Positions 14,628 through 22,678 of a stretch of 40,066 bases of DNA are shown piece after piece. The stretch is from a virus, in IMG/VR virus record IMGVR_UViG_3300034236_000017, positions 1-40,066 of that record; one strand, 5' to 3'. Every line of letters begins with the position of its first letter. The first letter of the stretch is position 1. The translations under genes were made by a program, and so were the position numbers. The notes under the pieces are model-generated. The model saw nothing but the letters and a program-made list of their open reading frames with translations, was not told the origin of the DNA and searched no databases.

Positions 14628-14914
14628 GGCAGGGCGGGTTGCTCCGAAACCTCGCGCAAAACAGGGTCGGTTACTCCGAACTTCCAGCAGAAACGTCCAA
14701 AAAGGCAGTTATCCACAGGGTCGGATGCTCCGAAACCTCGGCCCAAAACCCTCTGACCTGCGCAAACGCAAAACAGGGCGGGGAGGGCGTGGTAATCCGA
14801 ACCTTTTCATATATACGTACCCCTACGCGGGCGCACACACATACCGTGCAGGTGGCCCAGGTTTCGGATCACCCCGCCCTACCCGCCCTGTCTGACCTGG
14901 GCGGTCGACGATGA
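14624..14914 (+). CDS. Possible 96-aa ORF across the iteron region (doubtful)
   Basis: An ATG overlaps the helicase stop by 4 nt, and its TGA overlaps the next gene's ATG by 4 nt, so the reading frame fits the operon exactly. The codon use, however, is unlike the neighbours (many third-position A and T, Arg AGG/CGA), and the sequence consists largely of the repeated TCCGAA motif. It gives repeats such as the Arg-Val-Gly-x-Ser-Glu pattern rather than a fold. It is more likely an origin that happens to be open, possibly translated only for coupling. Confidence 0.25.
   Translation: MRQGGLLRNLAQNRVGYSELPAETSKKAVIHRVGCSETSAQNPLTCANAKQGGEGVVIRTFSYIRTPTRAHTHTVQVAQVSDHPALPALSDLGGRR
14632..14879. other. 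Candidate replication origin: iterons and DnaA box
   Basis: Five related about 23-bp repeats with core TCCGAA: 14632-14654, 14664-14686, 14718-14740, 14785-14807 (all direct), and 14856-14879 (inverted). Consensus is about GGGYSGGTTRCTCCGAAACCTCG. A perfect DnaA box, TTATCCACA, lies at 14709-14717, and the 12-mer CGCAAAACAGGG occurs at 14655-14666 and 14767-14778. Between the last direct and the inverted iteron is the AT-rich TTTTCATATATACGTA (14804-14819), a possible unwinding element. Its position directly behind the primase-helicase supports an origin. Confidence 0.7.
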
Positions 14915-15390
14915 AGGGTAGCCAGACGGCTCTCGCCAGCCTCTTCGAGCAGGGCTCATCCTCACCCGCCGGAGCTCCCGAGTCGTGGCTGCTCGACCGG
15001 CTCATCCGAGCTGGCAGCCTGACCGAGACGGGCCTGTCTCGGCGTGCCCGACCGCGGCCCTGCCCGGAGTGCAGGGCCTGGACCATCACCGGGCTCGATG
15101 CCGACGTGATGGCCTTCGAGGCGGCCTGCGACCCCGAGCCGCTGACCATGCTTGGAGAGGTGTCCGCGCTCGCCGCCGGCCGACGGACGCTCAACCTGGT
15201 GCAGCGAGCCGGGCGCTTCGAGCTCGATCAGCGATGGGCCGAGCACATTGACGCCGGCAGGTCACGCCTCGACGTCCTCGCCTCCCACCTCTGCGGCCGA
15301 CCGATCGTCGGCGACGGGCTCACCCGCCCGAGCACCTTCACCCCGCTTGCCAGCTCCACCCTCCCGCCCAACAGCCCCGCACCGTTCTGA
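14911..15390 (+). CDS. Hypothetical replication-region protein with CxxC
   Basis: 159 aa. A single CPEC knuckle near residue 51 in RPRPCPECRAWTI, followed by a mostly helical middle and a Pro/Ser-rich tail. The layout resembles small actinophage proteins found behind the primase, function unknown. ATG 14911 abuts the iteron region; GAAGGG just inside makes the ribosome-binding site unclear. Confidence 0.7.
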   Translation: MKGSQTALASLFEQGSSSPAGAPESWLLDRLIRAGSLTETGLSRRARPRPCPECRAWTITGLDADVMAFEAACDPEPLTMLGEVSALAAGRRTLNLVQRAGRFELDQRWAEHIDAGRSRLDVLASHLCGRPIVGDGLTRPSTFTPLASSTLPPNSPAPF

Positions 15391-15401
15391 GAGGACCGGC
15401 C

Positions 15402-15740
15402 ATGACCACGATCGCCCCCACTGCCCGACCCAACGGGAAGCTCTACCGCCCCAGGAAGCCGCTGAGGACTCACGCCGTCTCGTGGAACGAGGACTGCACG
15501 GTGGTGCTGGTCTACGGGACGCACGACGCCGATCTCGCCCACGACCTCGCTCAGGCCGAGTGGTGCAGGGAGGTGGACGGTCGCGAAGGCAACGACAGCA
15601 CCCTGCCCGAGCCACAGCGGATCTGGACCAAGCTCGTCCCCTGGGACGCTCTTGGCTACGGCTATGACCGCACCATCCTTCAGGTCAGCGGCGATACCAA
15701 GGGCTCCACTCCGACTCTGCAGTACGGAGGCCACCTGTGA
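15402..15740 (+). CDS. Hypothetical protein (112 aa)
   Basis: 112 aa, starting MTTIAPTARPNGKLYRPRKP after a good GAGAGGA ribosome-binding site 11 nt downstream of the previous stop. A beta-alpha core is suggested by CTVVLVYGTHDADLAHDLA. No family recognised. The stop overlaps the next GTG by 4 nt. Confidence 0.7.
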   Translation: MTTIAPTARPNGKLYRPRKPLRTHAVSWNEDCTVVLVYGTHDADLAHDLAQAEWCREVDGREGNDSTLPEPQRIWTKLVPWDALGYGYDRTILQVSGDTKGSTPTLQYGGHL

Positions 15741-16741
15741 ACTGCACATGGAACGGCCGCGAGAACCCTCGGCTGCTGGTCGGGCGTCACCTCGACGACT
15801 GCCAGGGCGAGCCGTGCAAGGGCTGCCAGCCCTGCACCGAGGGCCACTGCCGCATCTGCCGGCTGGCCCACGCCGACGGCACTTGCCCCGAGTGCGTTGC
15901 CTTGACCCGGGAGGCCCTGCACGAGATCGGCCGACTCTGCGACTCCCTGCCCGAGGAGGTCGAGCACCGGGGCATCGACGGCGAGGCCATGATGCTGCTC
16001 GGGCCAGCAGCCGACCCAGAGGCCCGCGGCTGGGTCGAGGCGTCGTACCTCGCCGGTCGACTCCCCGAGGGCTGGATCGAGGCCGCCCACGGCAACGAGT
16101 GCCCGCTGCTCTCGAACGAAGCCTGCACGGGCTGCGCCGGCGGTGAGCTTCACCCGTACACCGTGCTTGGCACCTGGGACATGGCTTGGCGTGACGCCTT
16201 GGAGCACGACGAGCCGACCGGCGGAAGGCTGGCGCTCGCCGACGCGATCGACTATCTCGATCGGCAGCTGACCTACATGGCCGGCTTCGCCCACCTGCCC
16301 TTCGAGGACTTCGCCGCCAATCTGCGAGCCTGCCGGGCCTACATGGAGCGCGTGCTCCACGACGGGGAGCAGCACGACACGGGAGCGCCCTGCCTCGAGT
16401 GCGGCGTACGCCAGGAGCGCGAGTGGGGCAAGCTCATCACCGCGGACGGCTGGCGCTGCCCGAAGTGCAAGACGTTCTCGACCGAGGCCCAGTACCGCCT
16501 CGCCGTCGGCGCCGAGCACCTCGCCAAGGCTGAGTGGCTGACCGCTGCCGACCTCGCCGCCTGGCTGCTCGAGCAGGCCGTCGAGACCGAGGGCGCCGTG
16601 GTGCCGGTCAGCGCGGGCACCATCCGCTCGTGGGCGAGCAAGGGCAGGATCCACAAGCGCCGCGACTCAGGGCGCACGGTCTACAACCGCGCGGACGTGC
16701 TCGAGGTGGCCACCGTCGAGGTCGCCGAGGCGATGGTGTGA
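15737..16741 (+). CDS. Multi-zinc-ribbon protein with C-terminal HTH
   Basis: 334 aa from GTG 15737. The N-terminal 60 residues carry a run of Cys/His pairs (CKGCQPC, CRICRLAH, CPEC), a second pair set CTGC near 130, and a third zinc ribbon CLECG...CPKCK around 225-250. Residues about 265-320 form a MerR/HTH_17-like winged helix (WLTAADLAAWL, then GTIRSWASKGRIHKRRDSG and YNRADVLEVA). It resembles actinophage HTH proteins and could be the late-gene activator, since it ends the early block shortly before the packaging genes. That role is inference. Confidence 0.72.
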   Translation: MNCTWNGRENPRLLVGRHLDDCQGEPCKGCQPCTEGHCRICRLAHADGTCPECVALTREALHEIGRLCDSLPEEVEHRGIDGEAMMLLGPAADPEARGWVEASYLAGRLPEGWIEAAHGNECPLLSNEACTGCAGGELHPYTVLGTWDMAWRDALEHDEPTGGRLALADAIDYLDRQLTYMAGFAHLPFEDFAANLRACRAYMERVLHDGEQHDTGAPCLECGVRQEREWGKLITADGWRCPKCKTFSTEAQYRLAVGAEHLAKAEWLTAADLAAWLLEQAVETEGAVVPVSAGTIRSWASKGRIHKRRDSGRTVYNRADVLEVATVEVAEAMV

Positions 16742-16869
16742 CACGCCGAGAGGCTTAGCGTTGGCCCTGCTGACAACCTGTGGGAACATTGCCGGTGGAG
16801 AGCTATCTCCTCACGCCCCAGCCCTTCGAGGTCCGGGGCGTTTCCCATTCCCGGGGTCAGGGGGCAGAG
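16742..16869. promoter_or_regulatory. Intergenic region between early and late blocks
   Basis: A 128-bp gap without a clear gene. It holds the hairpin listed at 16813-16845 and the only sizeable space in which a promoter for the small zinc-finger, HNH and terminase genes could lie. I see no convincing -35/-10 pair, which would fit activation by a phage protein. Confidence 0.3.
16813..16845 (+). terminator. Hairpin ending the early transcript
   Basis: Stem ACGCCCC (16813-16819) with GGGGCGT (16835-16841), with an inner CCT/AGG stem capping a TCG loop, followed by TTCCC. It stands 70 nt after the HTH gene and before the packaging block. Confidence 0.55.
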
Positions 16870-16977
16870 ATGCCAGCCACCCGATGCATCTGCCTGGGTG
16901 AGTTCATCCGCTGCAGGTGGACCATCCTCGTGCCGGACCCGGACTGTCGGGCTGTGCATGCCGAGGCCAAGGTGTGA
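16870..16977 (+). CDS. Small Cys-containing protein (35 aa)
   Basis: 35 aa with CIC, CRW and DCRAVH, preceded by GGGGCAGAG. The stop overlaps the GTG of the next ORF by 4 nt, and the His-containing end (AVHAEAK) suggests a degenerate zinc finger. Short, so tentative. Confidence 0.4.
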   Translation: MPATRCICLGEFIRCRWTILVPDPDCRAVHAEAKV

Positions 16978-17096
16978 CCGACCACTTCCGTTGCAAGGTG
17001 TGCGAGGTCGAGCACGTCGTGCCCAGTCTGGCGCGTGACTGCGAGGCAAGGCATGAGGGTCTGCGCCCAGCCCGGTTGTCCAGCCCTGCAGGCTGA
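16974..17096 (+). CDS. C2H2-like zinc-finger mini-protein (40 aa)
   Basis: 40 aa from GTG 16974: FRCKVC, then RDCEARH after 12 residues, a C-x2-C...C-x3-H pattern. It overlaps the HNH gene by 44 nt in another frame; the C-terminal part after the finger may be unconstrained. Supported by the 4-nt coupling upstream and the intact zinc ligands. Confidence 0.45.
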   Translation: MTDHFRCKVCEVEHVVPSLARDCEARHEGLRPARLSSPAG

Positions 17097-17388
17097 GTCC
17101 CGTTGTCCAGCTCACCGACGTACACGTGAGCAGGCACGAGGCACGAGGCAGCAGCGTGGCTACGATGCCACCTACGATGCACGACGTAGGGCTGACGTGA
17201 AGGCCCTTGAGGCCGGCACTGTGCTCAGCTGCTGGCGATGCAGGGCCGCCGTACTGCCCCACGACTACTCGCTCGGCCACTGCGACGATGATCGTTCGGT
17301 CATCCATGGCCCCGAGCACCTGGCATGCAACCTCGCCAACACCCGCGGCCGCTGCCCGCACCCCTCGCATATATCACCAGACGCATAG
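17053..17388 (+). CDS. HNH endonuclease (packaging-associated)
   Basis: 111 aa. Zinc-binding pairs CAQPGC and CPAH at the N-terminus, and CWRC before the beta-beta-alpha-metal core, DYSLGHCDDD...HGPEHLACNLANTRGR, which carries the H, N and H positions. A stand-alone HNH gene directly before the small terminase is typical of cos-type phages of the HK97 kind, where the nuclease works with the terminase in cleavage or maturation. Start ATG 17053. A candidate cos region with a direct repeat begins inside its stop. Confidence 0.88.
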   Translation: MRVCAQPGCPALQAESRCPAHRRTREQARGTRQQRGYDATYDARRRADVKALEAGTVLSCWRCRAAVLPHDYSLGHCDDDRSVIHGPEHLACNLANTRGRCPHPSHISPDA

Positions 17389-17492
17389 GGGTGGCGGGGG
17401 ACCCCCAAGGGCCCACGCGAGGAGGACCGCGGGAGAGGTCTTTCCGGGGTCGAGCGGGTTCAGACTTCCCAGACATACCACCAGACGCATAG
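17371..17492. other. Candidate cos/terminase-binding region
   Basis: A 151-bp gap lies between HNH and small terminase. ATAYCACCAGACGCATAG occurs at 17371-17388 (over the HNH stop) and again at 17475-17492, with one mismatch. Between them lie the palindrome GGGGGACCCCC (17396-17406) and an adjacent GGGCCC. Repeats flanking a GC-rich palindrome upstream of the terminase suit a cos site with binding sequences. No cut position can be read. Confidence 0.5.
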
Positions 17493-17539
17493 CGCAAGGC
17501 TGTGCGTCACCGACGCGGCGCAAGGCCGTCGAGGGAGTG

Positions 17540-18082
17540 ATGACCATGCCCAGCGGCGGAGCTCGCAATCGATCCGGCCCCCAGAAGGACCCCAACTCGC
17601 TGCGCAGCGCGAAGGCTGGCGCCACGGCGACGATGCTCCCGGGCGCCGGCCACGACGGCACCGCCCCCGACTTCCCGCTGATGGGCTTCCGGGTCTACCG
17701 CTGGGAGTTCGAGGACAAGCGCCGCTTCCAGGTGCTCGACGTCGAGCAGACCGAAGCCTTCGCCGAGCGCGAGCGCGACCTGTGGGCCGAGGTCTGGACC
17801 TATCCGCAGGCCAAGGCGTGGGAGCGGGAGCCCTGGCGTTGGCAGCCGATCGCCATGTGGGTCCGTACCGCCGTCGTGTGCGAGTCCAGCGAGGCAACCG
17901 CCGCAGACAAGGGCGCGATCCACCGCTTCGCCGACCAGATCGGCCTGACGCCAGCTGGCCTCAAGGAGAACGGCTGGGTCATCGCCCACGACGTGGTGAA
18001 GGACCAGCGCGAGGCCAAGAGCTCGACCAAGAAGTCGAGCGCGCGAGACCGCCTGACGGTCCTCGATGGCAACGGAGGCTGA
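17540..18082 (+). CDS. Terminase small subunit
   Basis: 180 aa, ATG 17540 after GAGGGAG (ATG 17546 is possible). Typical small terminase: disordered N-terminus (PSGGARNRSGPQKDPNS), a helical middle about 60-140, and a Ser/Lys-rich tail. It should recognise cos and dock the large subunit. The reading frame overlaps the large-subunit ATG by 17 nt. Family assignment rests on length, composition (GPQKDPNSLRSAK start) and place. Confidence 0.85.
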   Translation: MTMPSGGARNRSGPQKDPNSLRSAKAGATATMLPGAGHDGTAPDFPLMGFRVYRWEFEDKRRFQVLDVEQTEAFAERERDLWAEVWTYPQAKAWEREPWRWQPIAMWVRTAVVCESSEATAADKGAIHRFADQIGLTPAGLKENGWVIAHDVVKDQREAKSSTKKSSARDRLTVLDGNGG

Positions 18083-19715
18083 CGAGTCCGTCGTCGACTT
18101 CCCAACACTCTGGGTCGCGATCGACTGGACCGAGGCCCACTGCGTCATCCCCGACCGGGACGCCAAGGGTCAGCCGTTCGAGCACTACGACTGGCAGCTC
18201 TGGTTCTCGGTCAACTGGTACAGGGTCAAGCCCGACGCCGAGCAGGGCCAGCTCGCGACCGCTTTCCACTACCGTCGCGCCCAGCTCGTCGGCCCCCAGA
18301 AGTACGGCAAGGGCCCCGGCGCCGCCGCCCTGGTTGTCGCCCAGGCTCGAGGCCCCGTGGTCTTCGACGGCTGGGCACAAGGTGGCGAGGTCTACGACTG
18401 CGCCGACCACGGCTGCGGCTGCGGCTGGATCTACGACTACGAGGCCGGCGAGCCCATGGCCCGCCCGTGGGCCACTCCCTTGCTGCAGCTGACCGGCACC
18501 AGCGACGACGCCATCGACACGAACGCCTACGGCTACGTCAAGGCGATGCTGCGCTACGGCCCGCTTGCTGACCAGGTCACCGTGGGCGAGGAGTTCACCC
18601 GCCTACCCAACGACGGCAAGATCGAGACCGTCACCAGTTCGGCGATGTCCCGGCTCGGCAACCCGATCATCTTCGCCCTGCAAGACGAGACCGGCACCTA
18701 CACGGACTCCAACAAGCTCCGCAAGGTCGCTGAGACCCAGCGCCGCGGCGCCGCCGGCATGGGCGGCCGGACGATCGAGACCACCAACACCTGGGATCCG
18801 TCCGAGGACTCAGTCGCCCAGCGCACCCAGCAGTCGGACAGGCCGGACATCTTCAAGTTCTGGCGCAATCCGGACGAGGCGCCTCACCTGCGCCATGCGG
18901 ACGGGACGCGCTACAAGTTCACCATCGCTCGCGAGCGCCGGAAGATCCTGCAGTACGTCTACGCCGGAACGCCGCACGTCGACCTTGACGGCATCGAGGC
19001 CGAGGCGCTCGAGCTGATGGAGAAGGACCCGGGCCAGGCCGAGAGGTTCTACGGCAACCGGGTGGTGGCTGGCCTCGGCACGTGGATCTCCCGAGACGCC
19101 TGGGACGTCCGCGAGAAGCCCCAGCTCGTCCCCACCGGCACCGCGATCGTGGTCGGCTTCGACGGCTCGGACATCGACGATTGGACCGGGTTCCGCTGCG
19201 AGACCCGCGACGGCTACCAGTTCACCCCGTCATTCCCCGACGGCCGCCCCATGATCTGGAATCCGGCCGACTATCCCGGCCATCAGGTTCCCCGGCTCGA
19301 GGTCTCCGCCGGCCTCGACCACATCGCCTCGACCTACGACATGGTGCGCTGCTACGCCGATCCGCCGTACTGGACGACGGAGATCGACTCCTGGGCTGAG
19401 AAGTACGGCGACAAGGTCGTGATCCGTTGGTACACCCAGCGGGACAAGCCGATGCACGCCGCGGCCGAGCGGCTGGTGGTCGATGTGGCCAAGGCCGACT
19501 CGACCTTCACGCATGACGGCTGCGAGGTCACCGGCCAGCACATCGCCAACGCTCGGAAGTCCCCGCGGCTCAGTGGCCGCTACGTCCTGAGCAAGCCAGG
19601 CGACGGTCGCAAGATCGACATGGCCATTCCCTCCATCCTTGCCCACGAAGCAGCGGGCGACGTCACTGCGGCCGGCTGGCCCGAGGTGGCCGACAACTTC
19701 GTCTACTTCGTCTGA
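18066..19715 (+). CDS. terL: Terminase large subunit
   Basis: 549 aa, the ATPase-nuclease that packages DNA into the prohead. ATPase domain: a Walker A-like GPQKYGKGPGAA at about 75-86, and LQDETG near 205 as the Walker B region. Nuclease domain: GFDGSDIDD near 365 and a late DGRKIDMAI, giving acidic metal ligands of the RNase H-like fold. Start ATG 18066 lies inside the small-subunit end. The Walker A differs from the common GxGKS form, as is normal in actinophage terminases. Confidence 0.95.
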   Translation: MATEADESVVDFPTLWVAIDWTEAHCVIPDRDAKGQPFEHYDWQLWFSVNWYRVKPDAEQGQLATAFHYRRAQLVGPQKYGKGPGAAALVVAQARGPVVFDGWAQGGEVYDCADHGCGCGWIYDYEAGEPMARPWATPLLQLTGTSDDAIDTNAYGYVKAMLRYGPLADQVTVGEEFTRLPNDGKIETVTSSAMSRLGNPIIFALQDETGTYTDSNKLRKVAETQRRGAAGMGGRTIETTNTWDPSEDSVAQRTQQSDRPDIFKFWRNPDEAPHLRHADGTRYKFTIARERRKILQYVYAGTPHVDLDGIEAEALELMEKDPGQAERFYGNRVVAGLGTWISRDAWDVREKPQLVPTGTAIVVGFDGSDIDDWTGFRCETRDGYQFTPSFPDGRPMIWNPADYPGHQVPRLEVSAGLDHIASTYDMVRCYADPPYWTTEIDSWAEKYGDKVVIRWYTQRDKPMHAAAERLVVDVAKADSTFTHDGCEVTGQHIANARKSPRLSGRYVLSKPGDGRKIDMAIPSILAHEAAGDVTAAGWPEVADNFVYFV

Positions 19716-19724
19716 GGAGGGCCC

Positions 19725-21206
19725 GTGGCAATCACCGCCGAGCAAGCTCTCTTCTGGGTGAACAAGCTCTACACGCAGCTGTCGAGTCGCCGCGCGGGCA
19801 TCGAGAAGGCCTTCGAGTACCTCGACGGGAAGCAGCCCTTGGAGTACGCATCGAAGGAGTGGTCGGCGTTCCACAAGGACCGCTACAAGGACTTCTCGGA
19901 CAACTGGTGCGACATCGTCGCCCAGGCGCCCATCGACCGGCTACGCCTCGACGGCATCCGCATCGGCGACGAGCCGGATGCGTTCTCCGTTGAGGAGAAG
20001 CTGCTCTGGGACGACTGGAAGCGCAACGAGATGGAGGCGCAGTCAGCTCAGGGCTTCCTCGCCTCTGTGGTCGCCAAGCGCTCCGCGGTGCTGGTCTGGG
20101 CCGACGAGGACACACAGGAGCCCACCTCGACGTGGGAGCACCCGGCGCAGGTGATCGTGGCCTACGCGCCTGGGACGAACAACCGCGTGCGCCTCGCCGC
20201 CTTGAAGGCGTGGGTCGACGACGACACCGAGCTGGCGACGCTCTACCTGCCGGACGGTGTCTACAAGTTCAAGCGGTCCTCAGCCACCACCGTCACCAAC
20301 GGCCGGACGCCCAGCGGGATCCACGTCGTGGGCGCCGCGCTGGCGAACGGCCTCGGCTGGGAGCCCCGCGAGGTTGACGGCGAAGAGTGGCCCCTGGCCA
20401 ACCCCTTCGGCGAGGTGCCCGTCGTCGAGTTCCTGAACCGCCCTCGCCTCGGCGCGGACCCGATCTCGGACATCGAAGGCACGATGGCCATGCAGGACGC
20501 CATTAACCTGATGTGGGGCTACCTCTTCAACGCTGCCGACCATGCCTCGATGCCGGCCCGGGTCGTCATCGGCGCCGAGCCCCCGAAGGTGCCGATCCTC
20601 GACGAGGCCGGCCAGGTCATCGGCTCGCGGCCCGCCAAGATGGGAGACCTCGCCAAGGGGCGCATGCTCTTCCTGCCGGGCGCGCAAGGCATCTCCCAGT
20701 GGGATGCGGCGAAGCTCGACGTCTTTACGGGCGTCATCACCCAGGCGATCGGCCACGTTGCGGCGCAGACCCGCACCCCGGGCCACTACATGCTGACGAA
20801 CGAGAAGTTCGCCAACCTCAACGGCGACGCCCTCGTCGCCGCCGAGGTGCCGCTGGCCAAGAAGGTCGAGGCCGAGCAGACCGCGTTCACCCCGCCGGCC
20901 CGCGACGTCTTCCGGCTCTACGCCAAGGCGCGCAACAACGACGGGCTCGCACAGCAGGTCCGCCTTGCTGCCATGCAGTGGAAGGGTGCGGAGACGCACA
21001 CCCTCTCCCAGACGCGCGATGCCGCCGTCAAGGACAAGGCTGTCGGCCTCCCCCTCGCTTACATCCTCGAGAAGACCTACGGCCTCAGCCAGCCCGAGAT
21101 CCAGCGCGTGCTGGACATGCGCGAGTCCGAGCTGCTCGACCCGTTGACCCGACAGGTCATGGCTGGCCTCGATGCCGACCCAGACGCAACCGCGCAGCGC
21201 AGCTAA
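19725..21206 (+). CDS. Portal protein (SPP1 gp6 type)
   Basis: 493 aa from GTG 19725 after GAGGAGG. The N-terminal WVNKLYTQLSSRRAGIEKAFEYLDGKQPL and the central MAMQDAINLMWGYLF region match the Phage_prot_Gp6 portal family. It forms the dodecameric DNA entrance of the head. The 3' end overlaps the MuF gene by 35 bp in another frame. Confidence 0.93.
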   Translation: MAITAEQALFWVNKLYTQLSSRRAGIEKAFEYLDGKQPLEYASKEWSAFHKDRYKDFSDNWCDIVAQAPIDRLRLDGIRIGDEPDAFSVEEKLLWDDWKRNEMEAQSAQGFLASVVAKRSAVLVWADEDTQEPTSTWEHPAQVIVAYAPGTNNRVRLAALKAWVDDDTELATLYLPDGVYKFKRSSATTVTNGRTPSGIHVVGAALANGLGWEPREVDGEEWPLANPFGEVPVVEFLNRPRLGADPISDIEGTMAMQDAINLMWGYLFNAADHASMPARVVIGAEPPKVPILDEAGQVIGSRPAKMGDLAKGRMLFLPGAQGISQWDAAKLDVFTGVITQAIGHVAAQTRTPGHYMLTNEKFANLNGDALVAAEVPLAKKVEAEQTAFTPPARDVFRLYAKARNNDGLAQQVRLAAMQWKGAETHTLSQTRDAAVKDKAVGLPLAYILEKTYGLSQPEIQRVLDMRESELLDPLTRQVMAGLDADPDATAQRS

Positions 21207-21951
21207 GCACTACGCCCTCTCGGCGCTCATTGCCCGGAGAGCTGCGCGCGAGGCCAGGAGGGTCGCCAAGGGGGCTCCCCTTGCGAACGTGGCCGCGGTG
21301 GCGACCGTTGTTGCGACGCACCAGATCGTGACCGCCCGGGCATCACAGCTCGCGGTCGCCGAGATGCTTGCCGAGCAGGAGATAGACAGCATCGCCGACG
21401 CGATGTTGAACCTGCTCGCCTTCACCACCGAGCCGCAGGCACTGACCAGGATGGTCGCTGCCACGGACACCGATGCCGAGTTCGAGCGGATGGTCGAGTC
21501 GATCGTCCAGGACGCCGCCCGGGCCGCGGAGAGCGTGTCCGTTACGGTCCGGCCCGACATCTGGCACATCCGCTACGTCAACCCGCCCTGCTGTTCGCGG
21601 TGCGCCGTCCTCGCTGGCCGCGTCTACCGCTTCTCCGACGGCTTCGACCGGCACCCGAACTGCGACTGCTCGATGATCCCAACGACCGTCGCGGCACCCT
21701 TCGCGCAGAGCCCCAGCGACCTGGTCGAGCAGGGACTGGTCACCGACCTGTCGAAGGCTGACCGGAAGGCCATCCAGGACGGCGCGGACATCAGCCAGGT
21801 GGTCAACGTGCGTCGCCGCGCTGCCGGCCTGCGCGAGCCGGGCCGTGTGCTGGCTCGAGGGGGCCGGCCAACGCCGGAGGGGATCTACCGCATGACCGCC
21901 GATCGCGTGGAGGCCGTGTCCCTGCTGCGGAAGTTCGGCTACATCACCTGA
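21172..21951 (+). CDS. MuF-like minor capsid protein
   Basis: 259 aa. The C-terminal part has the Mu-F signature: WHIRYVNPPCCSRCAVLAG followed by HPNCDCSMIP, so four Cys and a His that could bind zinc. The N-terminal half is helical. Gene order portal, MuF, scaffold is standard, and MuF proteins are head-interior proteins delivered with DNA or used in head assembly. No extra toxin domain follows the MuF part; the tail about 200-259 is short. Confidence 0.87.
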   Translation: MPTQTQPRSAAKHYALSALIARRAAREARRVAKGAPLANVAAVATVVATHQIVTARASQLAVAEMLAEQEIDSIADAMLNLLAFTTEPQALTRMVAATDTDAEFERMVESIVQDAARAAESVSVTVRPDIWHIRYVNPPCCSRCAVLAGRVYRFSDGFDRHPNCDCSMIPTTVAAPFAQSPSDLVEQGLVTDLSKADRKAIQDGADISQVVNVRRRAAGLREPGRVLARGGRPTPEGIYRMTADRVEAVSLLRKFGYIT

Positions 21952-21955
21952 TTCT

Positions 21956-21994
21956 CCCCGGCGCAAGGCCGGGGCCAACCTCTCGCAAGGAGAG
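21956..21994 (+). promoter_or_regulatory. Two hairpins sharing a GCAAG loop; scaffold RBS in the second
   Basis: Stem CCCCGGC/GCCGGGG (21956-21974) and stem CTCTC/GAGAG (21980-21994) both close the loop GCAAG. The second buries the AAGGAGAG ribosome-binding site of the scaffold gene that starts 4 nt later. It could tune scaffold translation. Confidence 0.5.
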
Positions 21995-21997
21995 ACC

Positions 21998-22651
21998 ATG
22001 CCGGACCCGAAGGACGACCCGCAGAACGAGCCCGACCCGATCGACCCGGACGCCCAGGATCCCGACGACGTCGACCCTGATGACGCGGACCCCGATGCCG
22101 ACCTCGGCGACAAGGGCAAGCAAGCCATCGACCGGATGAAGGCGCAGCGCAACGCGGCGCGCGACCAGCTCAAGGAGTACAAGGCCCTCGGCCTGTCTCC
22201 CGAGCAGATCAAGGCCCTGCAGAAGGGCGACGCGAAAGCGGACGATCAGCCCGACGTCGACCAGATCCGCGAGCAGGCTCGCGCGGAGGTCCGCGCCGAA
22301 GCGGCCAAGGAGCGCGTGCTCGACAAGATCGAGGCGAAGGCAGCTCGCGGGTTCGCGGACGCCGAGGACGCCGTAGCGATCCTGCTCCGCACGCACGACC
22401 CCGAAGACTTCCTCGACGACGGCAAGATCGACGTCGAGGCCATCCAGGATGCTCTCGACGAGCTCCTGGACAAGAAGCCCCACCTCGCCGCGCAAGGCGG
22501 CAAGAGGTTCCAGGGCACCCCCGATGGCGGCACGCGCAAGGCGGCCCGGCCGGGACAGCTCAAGCAGGCCGACCTGGCCCGCATGAGCCCGCAGGAGATC
22601 GTGAAGGCCAAGGCCGAAGGCCGCCTGAACGACCTCCTCGGTTCCAAGTGA
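21998..22651 (+). CDS. Capsid scaffolding protein
   Basis: 217 aa, very acidic N-terminus (a run of Asp/Pro, residues 1-45), a coiled-coil middle (KQAIDRMKAQRNAARDQLKEY, and IREQARAEVRAEAAKERVLDKIE), and a basic C-terminus (RKAARPGQLKQADLARM). That charge layout and the place before the coat gene are classic for scaffolds that bind coat through a basic helix-turn-helix tail. No protease motif, so no self-cleavage is apparent. Confidence 0.9.
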   Translation: MPDPKDDPQNEPDPIDPDAQDPDDVDPDDADPDADLGDKGKQAIDRMKAQRNAARDQLKEYKALGLSPEQIKALQKGDAKADDQPDVDQIREQARAEVRAEAAKERVLDKIEAKAARGFADAEDAVAILLRTHDPEDFLDDGKIDVEAIQDALDELLDKKPHLAAQGGKRFQGTPDGGTRKAARPGQLKQADLARMSPQEIVKAKAEGRLNDLLGSK

Positions 22652-22678
22652 CACCCCCACTGAGAGGAGTCTCCGGCC

